Of a DNA stretch of 64,000 nucleotides, positions 49,612 to 58,518 are shown piece by piece. The DNA comes from an uncultured Pelagibacteraceae bacterium (lineage in GTDB: Bacteria; Pseudomonadota; Alphaproteobacteria; Pelagibacterales; Pelagibacteraceae), in assembly GCA_902629285.1 (NCBI GenBank), contig CACOQN010000005.1, forward strand, positions 1-64,000, read 5' to 3'. Within the stretch, counting starts at the first letter, position 1. Every line of letters begins with the position of its first letter. A program made the position numbers and the translations under genes. The notes beneath the pieces are model-generated. The model searched no databases. It had not been told where the DNA came from and saw only the letters and a program-made list of their open reading frames with translations.

Positions 49612-51927
49612 ATGAGTAAAGATAATATTATTGGAGATATAAGACCACACGATAGTGCTTACAAACATGTAAGTGGATATGCTGAGTATACTGATGATAT
49701 TGTAGAACCAAAAAATACAATTTATGGTGCAATTGGTTTAAGTAAAAAAGCACACGCTATAATTAAAAAAATTGATTTAACTGATGTAAAAAATAGCAAA
49801 GGTGTTATTTCAGTAGTTACACAAAATGATATTCCTGGTAGAAATGATGTTGGGCCTGTTTTTGATGGAGACCCTATTTTTCCTACAAACAAAGTTGAGT
49901 TTTATGGTCAACCCTTGTTTGCAGTTGCAGCTGAAACGACAGAATTAGCTAGAAAAGCAGTGTTAAAAGCCAAGGTTACCTATAAAGATTTAAAACCTAT
50001 AATTACAATAAAAGAAGCTTTAAATAAAAAACAGTTCCTATTCAAGCCAAGAAAAATAAAAAGAGGTAATGCCTCAAAGAAAATAAAAATATCTAAAAAT
50101 ATTTTAAAAGGTAGCTTTACAACAGGAAGTCAAGAACACTTTTATTTAGAAGGTCAGGCAGCTTTTGTAATTCCTAAAGAGGATGATAATTTTTTAGTTT
50201 ACAGCTCAACACAACACCCCTCAGAGACACAACAATTAATTGCAAAAATGTTTAATCAAAAAAGTAATTCAATTAATGTTGAAGTAAGAAGAATAGGAGG
50301 TGGATTCGGTGGGAAAGAAACAAATTTCATGACGGCTTGTATTTGCGCTTTATTGGCTAATAAATCAGGACAACCTGTTAAATTAAGATTAGATAGAGAT
50401 GATGATATAATTTTAACTGGCAAAAGACATGAGTTTTTTTCTGAGTATGAAGTTGGTTTTAATGATGAAGGAATTATAGAAGGATTAAAAATAAATTTAT
50501 CCTCAAATTGTGGAATGTCGCCTGATTTATCAGCTGCAATTAATGAACGAGCCTTGCTTCATATAGATAATGCATATTATATTTCAGATATTGAAGTGAT
50601 TAACAATTTATGTAAGACAAATATCCCAACCTCGACTGCGTTTAGAGGCTTTGGTGGAAACCAAGGAATGATGGCAATAGAGAATGTTGTAGATAATATT
50701 TCAAGGTATTTAAAAAAAGATCCACTTGAAGTAAGAAAGAAAAATTTTTATCAAAAAGATAAAAAGAATGTAACTCATTATGGAATGACTATTGAGGATA
50801 ATGTTATTAATGAATTATTCAAAAATTTAGAAAATAAATCAAATTATAAGAAAAGATATTCTGATATAAGAAAATTTAATGAAGTAAATAAATTTAAAAA
50901 GAGAGGCATTGCCATTACACCATTAAAATTTGGTATTTCTTTTACAACAATTCACTTAAATCAAGCTGGAGCACTTGTCCATATTTATACAGATGGAAGT
51001 ATATATTTGAACCATGGTGGTATAGAAATGGGTCAAGGAACACATACGAAAATAGCTCAATTGGTAGCAAATTCATTAGGATTGCCCTATGATTTAGTTC
51101 ATATTTCATCTACCACTACATCTAAAGTTCCAAACACATCAGCAAGTGCAGCCTCATCAACCACTGATTTAAATGGAGCAGCAGCGCTAAATGCAGTAGC
51201 AAAAATTAAATTAAATTTAGAAAAATTTATAAAGAAAAAATATAAAATTTATAATCAGGAAGCAGTTTATAAAGATCAATATATAATATTTGGAAATAGG
51301 CAATTTGAATTTAAAAGTATTATTCAAGAGGCATATTTAAATAGAATTTCTCTTTCATCTTCAGGTTTTTATTCAACACCAAAAATTAATTTTGATAAAA
51401 AAAAATTTAGAGGTAGGCCATTTTACTATTTTTGTTATGGTGCAGCTGTTTCAGAAGTAACTATAGACACACTAACTGGTGAAAATGTATTAGAAAGAGT
51501 TGATATTTTGCATGATGCTGGAAAACCAATAAATCCAGCACTTGAATTAGGTCAGATTGAAGGTGGGTTTGTACAAGGACAAGGCTGGTTGACAATCGAG
51601 GAACTCAATTGGAAATCAAACGGACAAATTACAACATTTTCTCCATCAACATACAAAATACCAGCAGTTAGTGATATCCCAAAAAAATTTAATGTGGAGA
51701 TTTACAAAGAAGGTATAAATAAAGAAAACGTTGTAAATAAAGCCAAGACCACTGGTGAACCACCGCTGATGCTAGCAATGAGTGTTTTTTATGCAATTAA
51801 AGATGCAATTGCTTCAATTGGAAATTACCAAATTGCACCCGAACTTAATGCGCCAGCAACTCCTGAGAGAATTTTAATGAGTATTAATAAAATTAAACAA
51901 AAATTAAAAAATCTAAATGGAAGATAA
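49612..51927 (+). CDS. xdhB: Xanthine dehydrogenase molybdopterin-binding subunit
   Basis: This 771-residue catalytic subunit oxidises hypoxanthine to xanthine and xanthine to urate. Cofactor motifs are GGGFGGKETNF, FRGFGGNQGM, GGIEMGQGTHTKIAQ and the catalytic glutamate in TGEPPLMLAMS (about E716). The arginine in STAFRGFGG (about R345) corresponds to the substrate-binding arginine that separates xanthine dehydrogenases from aldehyde oxidases. No xdhC maturation gene accompanies it. Its end overlaps guaD by 11 bases. Confidence 0.95.
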   Translation: MSKDNIIGDIRPHDSAYKHVSGYAEYTDDIVEPKNTIYGAIGLSKKAHAIIKKIDLTDVKNSKGVISVVTQNDIPGRNDVGPVFDGDPIFPTNKVEFYGQPLFAVAAETTELARKAVLKAKVTYKDLKPIITIKEALNKKQFLFKPRKIKRGNASKKIKISKNILKGSFTTGSQEHFYLEGQAAFVIPKEDDNFLVYSSTQHPSETQQLIAKMFNQKSNSINVEVRRIGGGFGGKETNFMTACICALLANKSGQPVKLRLDRDDDIILTGKRHEFFSEYEVGFNDEGIIEGLKINLSSNCGMSPDLSAAINERALLHIDNAYYISDIEVINNLCKTNIPTSTAFRGFGGNQGMMAIENVVDNISRYLKKDPLEVRKKNFYQKDKKNVTHYGMTIEDNVINELFKNLENKSNYKKRYSDIRKFNEVNKFKKRGIAITPLKFGISFTTIHLNQAGALVHIYTDGSIYLNHGGIEMGQGTHTKIAQLVANSLGLPYDLVHISSTTTSKVPNTSASAASSTTDLNGAAALNAVAKIKLNLEKFIKKKYKIYNQEAVYKDQYIIFGNRQFEFKSIIQEAYLNRISLSSSGFYSTPKINFDKKKFRGRPFYYFCYGAAVSEVTIDTLTGENVLERVDILHDAGKPINPALELGQIEGGFVQGQGWLTIEELNWKSNGQITTFSPSTYKIPAVSDIPKKFNVEIYKEGINKENVVNKAKTTGEPPLMLAMSVFYAIKDAIASIGNYQIAPELNAPATPERILMSINKIKQKLKNLNGR

Positions 51928-52387
51928 AAAAAAATTTATGGCAAAAGCTATTGAACTCTCCATAAATAGTGCAAATACTATTGGCGGGCCTTTTGGAAGT
52001 GTCATAGTCAAGGATAATGAAATTATTGCAGAAGGTTCTAATAAAGTAACTTCTTCAAATGACCCTACTGCTCATGGTGAGGTTGTAGCAATTCGAGAAG
52101 CTTGTAAAAAATTGAATACTTTTGATCTATCAGGTTGTGAGATTTATACATCTTGCGAACCTTGTCCAATGTGTCTTTCCGCAATTTATTGGTCAAGATT
52201 AGATAAAATATATTATGCAAATACAAGAGAAGATGCAAAAAAAATAGATTTTGATGACTCATTTATTTATTTAGAGATTCCTAAAAAAATAGATGATAGA
52301 AAAATAAAAATGACACAATTGCTTAGAGATGATGCTCTAAAAGCATTTGAAATTTGGGATAAAAAAGTAGATAAAATAAAATACTGA
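51917..52387 (+). CDS. guaD: Guanine deaminase (cytidine-deaminase-like fold)
   Basis: This 156-residue zinc deaminase has the metal/catalytic motifs AHGEVVAIREAC and SCEPCPMCLSAIYW. It starts MEDKKKFMAKAIELSINSAN and contains GGPFGSVIVKDNEII, typical of bacterial guanine deaminases such as B. subtilis GuaD. It would make xanthine for XdhAB. The fold is shared with tRNA adenosine deaminase, but coupling to xdhB (11-base overlap) and to puuD (TGATG) makes guanine the likely substrate. Confidence 0.88.
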   Translation: MEDKKKFMAKAIELSINSANTIGGPFGSVIVKDNEIIAEGSNKVTSSNDPTAHGEVVAIREACKKLNTFDLSGCEIYTSCEPCPMCLSAIYWSRLDKIYYANTREDAKKIDFDDSFIYLEIPKKIDDRKIKMTQLLRDDALKAFEIWDKKVDKIKY

Positions 52388-53295
52388 TGGAATTTTTACC
52401 TTATACTATTAAATGGTTAGAAGTAATTTTAAGATGGGGCCATGTAGTGTTCGCTATTTTATGGGTAGGTAATAGTTTTTTATTTAATTACTTAGACAAT
52501 AATTTAAATAAAAATATAACAAGTGATGATGTCGATGGTGAAGGATATCTGATGCATTCTGGTTTTTTTTATAAGTTATCAAGGTTAAAGACATCACCAC
52601 CACAGGATTATTTAAATAGACTGGTAATCTTTAAATGGCAAAGTTATTTAACTTTTGTAACTGGAATGTTGCTGTTGGCTGTAATTTATTATTATAACGC
52701 TGGTGTATTAATGGTTGATAAACGTGTTTTATTAATGCCTCCTAGTTATGCAATTATTATTTCACTTCTATCATTGATTGTTGCATGGTTTATTTATGAT
52801 CGTTTGTGTAAATCTAAATTGATTGAAAATAATGTATTATTTATTTCTATAGCAATTATTTTACTGACGGCTGTTTCTTTTGGTTTGACTAAATTATTTG
52901 GTCCAAAATTTGCAATTTTAAGTGTTGGATTGATTATAGGTACTAATATGTTTGGAAATGTTTTTACAGTAATTATACCTAATCAAATGAATATTATTAG
53001 CAGTAGTGAGAGAGGTGAAAAATTTGATATGAGTTTATCTTTAGCAGCTAAACAAAGATCCATTCACAATAATTACTCAACTTTTCTGGTTCTGTTTATA
53101 ATGCTTTCGGGGCATTCAAGTTTTTTGGTCTATCATAAGTATAACTGGTTAATTTTAGTTGCAATAGGAGTAATTACAGCAGTCGCTAGACATTATTTCA
53201 ATTTAAGAGGAAGAAACATTCATAAGTTGTATTTCTTAATTTCTTCAATAATCGCACTTATCGTTCTTGCAGTTTTGGTTTTATTATTTAAATAA
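52387..53295 (+). CDS. puuD: PuuD-type membrane urate oxidase, lacking the cytochrome c domain
   Basis: This 302-residue integral membrane protein has about eight hydrophobic helices. It resembles the membrane part of PuuD, the cytochrome-coupled urate oxidase: LRWGHVVFAILWVGNSFLFN, LNRLVIFKWQSYLTF, MFGNVFTVIIPNQ and RSIHNNYSTFLVLFIMLSGH. No soluble uricase is encoded nearby, and its position between guaD and the phosphoribosyltransferase fits the step from urate to 5-hydroxyisourate. Known PuuD proteins carry a C-terminal cytochrome c domain; this one stops after the last helix with no CxxCH. Confidence 0.88.
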   Translation: MEFLPYTIKWLEVILRWGHVVFAILWVGNSFLFNYLDNNLNKNITSDDVDGEGYLMHSGFFYKLSRLKTSPPQDYLNRLVIFKWQSYLTFVTGMLLLAVIYYYNAGVLMVDKRVLLMPPSYAIIISLLSLIVAWFIYDRLCKSKLIENNVLFISIAIILLTAVSFGLTKLFGPKFAILSVGLIIGTNMFGNVFTVIIPNQMNIISSSERGEKFDMSLSLAAKQRSIHNNYSTFLVLFIMLSGHSSFLVYHKYNWLILVAIGVITAVARHYFNLRGRNIHKLYFLISSIIALIVLAVLVLLFK

Positions 53296-53310
53296 TTAAA
53301 TATAAAAATT

Positions 53311-53835
53311 ATGACAGAAAAATTAATTGTTAGTTGGAATGAATACAATCAGACGGTTGAAAAACTAGCAATCCAAATCCATGAAAGTGGATATGAACCT
53401 ACAATCTTAGTTGGTATTATGCGAGGAGCAGCACCAATGATAGATGTTTTAAGTAGAATTTTCAAACTGAAATGCGCTTATTTAGCCGTGGAGTCTTATA
53501 GTGGTAAGGGTGTAGAGGATGAGCAAGGTGATATAGTGTTCTCAAGAGAAATGAGTTCCATTGCACCTAATATGGGTGGCAGAATACTTTTATGTGATGA
53601 TTTGTCAGATACAGGAATTACATTTAATAAAAGCATAGATTGGTTAAGAAAATATGAACCTATTAAAGATAAGATTGATGATATAAAAACCGCAACTTTA
53701 TTTAAAAAAAAGAAATCAACATTTGAACCAGATTTTTGTGCAAATAAACTTTCAGGAGATCCTTGGATTGTACAACCTTTTGAGATCTACGAAGAGCTTA
53801 GGATTGAAGAGATAAAAAAAAGACACCATAAATAA
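53311..53835 (+). CDS. gpt: Xanthine/hypoxanthine phosphoribosyltransferase
   Basis: This 174-residue type I phosphoribosyltransferase has the PRPP-binding motif ILLCDDLSDTGITF. TILVGIMRGAAPMIDVL (flexible-loop side) and LSGDPWIVQPFEIYEEL are also recognisable. It would salvage xanthine, hypoxanthine or guanine to the nucleotide, competing with oxidation by XdhAB. It is the last gene of the rightward purine unit, 15 bases after puuD and followed at once by a strong terminator. Exact base preference is not clear; gpt or hpt-like naming is tentative. Confidence 0.85.
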   Translation: MTEKLIVSWNEYNQTVEKLAIQIHESGYEPTILVGIMRGAAPMIDVLSRIFKLKCAYLAVESYSGKGVEDEQGDIVFSREMSSIAPNMGGRILLCDDLSDTGITFNKSIDWLRKYEPIKDKIDDIKTATLFKKKKSTFEPDFCANKLSGDPWIVQPFEIYEELRIEEIKKRHHK

Positions 53836-53863
53836 AAAAGGCCAGTTATGAAACCGGCCTTTT
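53836..53863. terminator. Bidirectional Rho-independent terminator
   Basis: AAAAGGCC (53836-53843) and GGCCTTTT (53856-53863) form a perfect 8-bp stem, extended by a partial inner GTT/AAC match, with T-rich sequence following on the plus strand and A-rich sequence before it. It sits one base after the phosphoribosyltransferase stop and 21 bases before the end of the convergent bmpA gene, so it can stop transcription from both sides. It is one of very few clear terminators in this window. Confidence 0.88.
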
Positions 53864-53884
53864 AAATTTTTTAGATTTTTTAAC

Positions 53885-54955
53885 TTATTTAGGTATATCG
53901 CCCTCAACACCTTTTACATAAGTCATCATTCCCGCAAGCATTCCATCATCAGCAGTTTTACCTTCGGCAACCATTAAATTTCCTTTTTGGTCGTAAATAG
54001 GTCCAGTAAAAGCATGAACTTTACCTGATGCTAAATCAGCTTGAAGTTTTTTAACTTTGGATCGAACATTACTAGGAATAGAAGGGTCAAGATCAGATAT
54101 AACAACCATACCGTCACCGATACCATGCCATGTATCTTTTTGATTCCATGTTCCATTTGCTACAGCTTTAACTCTTTCTACATAGTAAGGTCCCCAATTA
54201 TTTTCAACTGAAGTCAATACCGCTTTAGGAGCAAATTTATCCATATCACTTGCTTGACCAAATGCGTATACACCTGCTTTTTCAGCGATCTGCACAATTG
54301 CAGTACTGTCAGTATGCTGAGCAATAATATCTGCACCTTGATCAATTAAAGCTTTAGCAGCCTCAGCCTCTTTACCAGGATCATACCAAGTAAATGCCCA
54401 AACAATCTTAGTTTTGATATTTGGATTTACTTTTTGAGCAGCTAAAGTAAATGAATTAATTCCTCTTATTACTTCTGGAATTGGAAAAGATGCTACATAA
54501 CCGATAACATTAGATTTTGTCATTGAACCGGCTATTGTTCCCAAGATTGCTCTACCTTCGTAGAATCTCGCGGCATATGTTGCAACATTTGGATGCTCTC
54601 TTTTGTACCCTGTTGCATGCTCAAATTTAACGTTTGGAAACTCTTTTGCAACTTTGTTTGTTGGATTCATGTATCCAAAACTAGTTGTAAAAATAACATC
54701 ATGACCAGAATTTGCTAATTGTCTAAGTACTCTTTCAGCATCAGCACTTTCTGGAACACCCTCTACGTAAGTTGTTTTAAATCCGGCAGCTTCTACAGCT
54801 TTTCTACCTACATCATGCTGATACGTCCATCCGTGGTCACCAGTTGGCCCAATATAAACGAATGCTGCTTTAACATCTTTTGCTACTGCAGCTACAGTTA
54901 ATGTAAACAAAAAAACTAAAGAAGAGACGAAAGAACGAATAAATAATTTATGCAT
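53885..54955 (-). CDS. BMP family nucleoside ABC transporter substrate-binding protein
   Basis: This 356-residue periplasmic binding protein has a signal peptide (FIRSFVSSLVFLFTLTVAAVAKD). BMP/PnrA-like features are AAFVYIGPTGDHGWTYQHD, DVIFTTSFGYMNP, GTIAGSMTKSNVIGYVASFP, QGADIIAQHTDSTAI and LTSVENNWGPYYVERV. Family members bind purine nucleosides and related compounds. Its codon pattern is somewhat G+C-richer than its neighbours, common for highly expressed SAR11 binding proteins. It has a separate GGGG ribosome-binding site and a 79-base upstream gap, so a promoter of its own is possible besides read-through from the permease genes. Confidence 0.92.
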   Translation of the reverse strand: MHKLFIRSFVSSLVFLFTLTVAAVAKDVKAAFVYIGPTGDHGWTYQHDVGRKAVEAAGFKTTYVEGVPESADAERVLRQLANSGHDVIFTTSFGYMNPTNKVAKEFPNVKFEHATGYKREHPNVATYAARFYEGRAILGTIAGSMTKSNVIGYVASFPIPEVIRGINSFTLAAQKVNPNIKTKIVWAFTWYDPGKEAEAAKALIDQGADIIAQHTDSTAIVQIAEKAGVYAFGQASDMDKFAPKAVLTSVENNWGPYYVERVKAVANGTWNQKDTWHGIGDGMVVISDLDPSIPSNVRSKVKKLQADLASGKVHAFTGPIYDQKGNLMVAEGKTADDGMLAGMMTYVKGVEGDIPK

Positions 54956-55034
54956 AAATTTATTTCCCCTATTTAATTTTTTAATTACGTGAAGCTTAAA
55001 TTAAATAAATTAAAAAAAAATAATTATTTTATAA

Positions 55035-55967
55035 TTAATTGTCTTTATAAAACGATTTTCCAAGTGAACTCGGAGTACTTAACCTAATTTTTCTACTATC
55101 ACGAGAAATTACAACTAATACTATTATTGTTACAATATAGGGCAGGGCAGTTAAGAATTGAACAGGAATTCTCACACCTATCGCTTGCATATGAAATTGA
55201 ATAATTGTTAATCCACCAAAAATCATTGCTCCTATTAAAATTTTAATTGGGTTCCATGTAGAAAAAACAACTAGTGCTAAAGCAATCCAACCTCTACCAC
55301 CTGTCATATTTTCAATCCATTGCGGAGTATAGATCATTGATAAATAAGCACCTGCAAGCCCGCACATAGCTCCACCATATAGTATACAAGAATAACGAAC
55401 TAACTTTACATTTATACCTTGGTTGGATGCAGCTTCGGGTGAATCTCCTACAGCTCTCACAATTAATCCAATTTTTGTTTTTTTTAAAAAATAGCTAGTT
55501 ATGAAGGGCAAGGCAAAAGCAAAATAAAAAACTATTGAATGTCCAAATAATATTGGACTTAAAAGTGGTATTGTGTCTTTTAAACTTTCAAATATAACAG
55601 GAAATTCTTTTCCAGGAATACCAACAAAGTTTTTTCCAATCATTGCAGAAATCCCTATTCCAAAAATAGTAAGAGCTAAACCAGTTGCTACATGATTTGT
55701 AATTAATGTTTGGGTAAGAAATGCAAAAATTGTTGAAATTAAAACACCAGCCAACATTGCACCAAAAACTGCAATAATCAAACTTCCAGTAACAGTCATT
55801 AGTGCAAAGCCTGAAATAGCTCCAATGATCATCATTCCTTCAACACCCAGGTTTAAAACACCAGATCTTTCGGTAATAAGTTCACCACAAGACGCTAAGA
55901 TCAAAGGAACAGCAGAGGCCATGATTGATGCAATTATTAGTCCAACAAAATTTACATCTATGATCAT
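55035..55967 (-). CDS. Nucleoside ABC transporter permease 2
   Basis: This 310-residue permease of the BPD-transport-2 family has about eight to nine helices. Features are LILASCGELITERSGVLNLGVEGMM near the N-terminus and TGGRGWIALALVVFSTWNP near the C-terminus. These are the hallmarks of nucleoside permeases paired with BMP binding proteins. The start overlaps the other permease gene by 4 bases. The 54956-55034 gap after it is A/T-rich with no clear hairpin. Confidence 0.93.
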   Translation of the reverse strand: MIIDVNFVGLIIASIMASAVPLILASCGELITERSGVLNLGVEGMMIIGAISGFALMTVTGSLIIAVFGAMLAGVLISTIFAFLTQTLITNHVATGLALTIFGIGISAMIGKNFVGIPGKEFPVIFESLKDTIPLLSPILFGHSIVFYFAFALPFITSYFLKKTKIGLIVRAVGDSPEAASNQGINVKLVRYSCILYGGAMCGLAGAYLSMIYTPQWIENMTGGRGWIALALVVFSTWNPIKILIGAMIFGGLTIIQFHMQAIGVRIPVQFLTALPYIVTIIVLVVISRDSRKIRLSTPSSLGKSFYKDN

Positions 55968-57028
55968 TTTTTTGAACCTGTAAATTTAAATTTAAAAAAG
56001 AGAAGATAGTCAGAAGCAAGAAGAAAAAATAAAATCATTCCTTGAAAGACCTGACCAGTATATTTTGGAATTTGCATAAATATTTGCGCTGTTTCGGCAC
56101 CTAGATAAGTAATTGCAACAACTAGAGATGCAAAAATAATTCCAACTGGATGTAAACGGCCTAAAAACGCTACAATAATTGCAGTAAAACCATAATCTGG
56201 AGATACTTCTCTATGAAGCTGTCCGATAGGTCCAGTTATTTCACCAACACCTGCCAAACCTGCGCAAGCACCACTTATTAAAAAAACGAGGACAATCATT
56301 TTTTTACCTTTGTACCCAGCATATTTTGCTGTCTTTAAACTAAAACCTGAAACTTTCATTTGGAACCCCAAATATGTTTTATAAAAAACAAACCAACTTA
56401 TAACTACTGCAGCTAAAGCTAAAAATATACCCGCATGAATCCTTAGTCCTTCAAATAATAACGGAAGCCTTGCAGAGTCACTGAACTGTCTTGTTTCAGG
56501 AAAATTAAATCCTTCTGGATTACTCCAAGGGCCAACAACAAGATAATCCAAAATTAATTTTGAAACATATACCAACATAAGACTAACTAAAATTTCATTT
56601 GTATTAAAGTAGGTTTTTAAAATTGCAGGTATAGACGCATATAGCATACCACCAATTGCGCCAGCTAAAATAACTATTGGTAGAATATAAAATCCTTCTT
56701 GTTCATAAAATAATAATGCAACACCCCCTGAGACTATAGCTCCAAAAGTTAATTGACCTTCCGCTCCAATATTCCAATTATTACTTTTAAAACAAAAAGA
56801 TAAACCAATTGCTATTAAACAAAGTGGAGTGGCTTTTAATAGTAATTCACTGAATCCATACTTATCTGCAATTGGAACTATGAAAAAAAACTTTAGGGCT
56901 TCAAACGGTTTAAAACCTAGAATATAAAAAATTAATCCTCCTGCCACTAAGGTCAGAAAAATTGCTAAAACAGGTGTAAGGAAAAATATAGCCCTAGAGG
57001 GCTGATCTCTTTTTACAATTTTAATCAA
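55964..57028 (-). CDS. Nucleoside ABC transporter permease 1
   Basis: This 354-residue permease has about ten hydrophobic segments and motifs FCFKSNNWNIGAEGQLTFGAI and GFTAIIVAFLGRLHPVGI, typical of the larger permease in BMP-type nucleoside importers. It begins with TTG at 57028, overlapping the ATPase stop in TTGA. A GGAGGA lies five to ten bases upstream within the ATPase end, supporting this unusual start; no nearby ATG fits as well. It acts with the second permease as the membrane channel. Confidence 0.92.
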   Translation of the reverse strand: MIKIVKRDQPSRAIFFLTPVLAIFLTLVAGGLIFYILGFKPFEALKFFFIVPIADKYGFSELLLKATPLCLIAIGLSFCFKSNNWNIGAEGQLTFGAIVSGGVALLFYEQEGFYILPIVILAGAIGGMLYASIPAILKTYFNTNEILVSLMLVYVSKLILDYLVVGPWSNPEGFNFPETRQFSDSARLPLLFEGLRIHAGIFLALAAVVISWFVFYKTYLGFQMKVSGFSLKTAKYAGYKGKKMIVLVFLISGACAGLAGVGEITGPIGQLHREVSPDYGFTAIIVAFLGRLHPVGIIFASLVVAITYLGAETAQIFMQIPKYTGQVFQGMILFFLLASDYLLFFKFKFTGSKK

Positions 57029-58515
57029 TTTCCTCCTCCCATTAATATCCCCAGTTTCTCAGAGGTAACCTCTTCAGCGTCCATAATTTTTGATAATTTC
57101 CCCTTATGAATTACTGAAATTTTATCACTTAATTTTAATAACTCATCAGTATCTGTAGATATTAATATGATTGATTTATTTTGTTCATTGATTTTTATTA
57201 ATGTTTCATGGATGTAATTTATTGCTCCAACATCTAATCCCCAAGTTGGATTAAAACAAATTAATAAATCTGGAGAGGTGATTAATTCTCTTCCTATAAT
57301 TAATTTCTGTAGATTACCTCCAGATAAAAATTGGCTTTTTAACTCTATGTTGTTTGTATTAACATTAAAGTCTGAAATTATTTTTTTTGAATGTTCTTTA
57401 ATTTTATTTTCATTGATTAATCCATTATTGAAAAAATTTGAGGATTTAAAATTATTTAGAGCCACATTTTCAAAAATTGCCATTTGTGGAATAGCAGCTT
57501 GTTCTAGTCTATCTTCTGGAGAAAAGGCCATCAAATATTCTCTTCTCTCCTGAGGATTTAAATCTCCAATATAATTTTTATTAAATTCTATAGAATTCTT
57601 GTCTGATATTATTTCACCACTTAACACTTGAAATAATTCACTTTGGCCATTTCCTGATATGCCTGCAATTCCTAAACATTCACCTCGATTGACAGAAAAA
57701 TTAATATCACTCAAATTTGTTTCAAATGGATCTTCGCTTATAAAATTAAGATTTGTAATATTTATTAATTGATCTGATGAGGTTTTCTCTTTTTTTTTCT
57801 TTATAGTTTTTAGGTTTTGACCCACCATTTTGTTAGCAAGTGACTCAATATTTTCGTTCTTTATTTCACTTACAGAAACTAATTTTCCTCTCCTCATTAC
57901 AGCAACTTCATCGCAAAGCTCCATAACTTCTTTAAGTTTATGAGTGATATAAATAATTAAAATTCCTTCCTCAGAAAATTTTTTTAAAGATAGAAATAAT
58001 TCACTTGTTTCTTGCTCTGTTAACACAGACGTGGGTTCATCCATAATTAAAACTTTTGGATTCCTTATTAGACATCTAATTATTTCAACTTTCTGTTTTT
58101 GACCCGCTGAAAGATTTAAAACAGGTATATTAAGATCAATTGAAAAATTATATTTTCTCATAATTGTATTAATTTTTTCTGTTAAAACTTCTCTTTGCTC
58201 GTCTGAGTCTATTATTAAGTTTTCAAATACAGACAAAGTTTCGAAAAGGTTAAAATGCTGGAAGACCATTCCAATATCATTTTTTTTTGCATCTAATGGT
58301 GAATTAAGCTTTAAATTATTTTCATTTAAATAAATTTTACCTTCATCAGGTATGATGACTCCTGATAGAATTTTAACTAGTGTAGATTTTCCAGCACCAT
58401 TTTCTCCAAGAAGAGCATAAATTTTACCACTATTAAACTCGAGCGAAACATTATCGTTTGCAACACATCCTGGATATTTTTTAGTTACATTCGAAATTTT
58501 AAGATTTGTATTCAT
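57025..58515 (-). CDS. Nucleoside ABC transporter ATP-binding protein (two ABC domains)
   Basis: This 496-residue fused ATPase has two ABC modules. The first has Walker A LLGENGAGKST, signature LSAGQKQKVE and Walker B VLIMDEPTSVL. The second has a degenerate loop GISGNGQSEL, ALAFSPEDR-like (here LMAFSPEDRLEQA), signature LSGGNLQKLI and LICFNPTWGLD, where the usual DEP is NPT. This layout matches the YufO/NupO/RbsA type. It energises the two permeases encoded downstream and overlaps the first by 4 bases. Confidence 0.93.
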   Translation of the reverse strand: MNTNLKISNVTKKYPGCVANDNVSLEFNSGKIYALLGENGAGKSTLVKILSGVIIPDEGKIYLNENNLKLNSPLDAKKNDIGMVFQHFNLFETLSVFENLIIDSDEQREVLTEKINTIMRKYNFSIDLNIPVLNLSAGQKQKVEIIRCLIRNPKVLIMDEPTSVLTEQETSELFLSLKKFSEEGILIIYITHKLKEVMELCDEVAVMRRGKLVSVSEIKNENIESLANKMVGQNLKTIKKKKEKTSSDQLINITNLNFISEDPFETNLSDINFSVNRGECLGIAGISGNGQSELFQVLSGEIISDKNSIEFNKNYIGDLNPQERREYLMAFSPEDRLEQAAIPQMAIFENVALNNFKSSNFFNNGLINENKIKEHSKKIISDFNVNTNNIELKSQFLSGGNLQKLIIGRELITSPDLLICFNPTWGLDVGAINYIHETLIKINEQNKSIILISTDTDELLKLSDKISVIHKGKLSKIMDAEEVTSEKLGILMGGGN

Positions 58516-58518
58516 TAC

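Noticed and set aside
51917..52387. tRNA adenosine deaminase (TadA) instead of guanine deaminase
   Set aside because: The motifs alone allow both, but coupling to xdhB and puuD and the GuaD-like N-terminus favour guanine deaminase.
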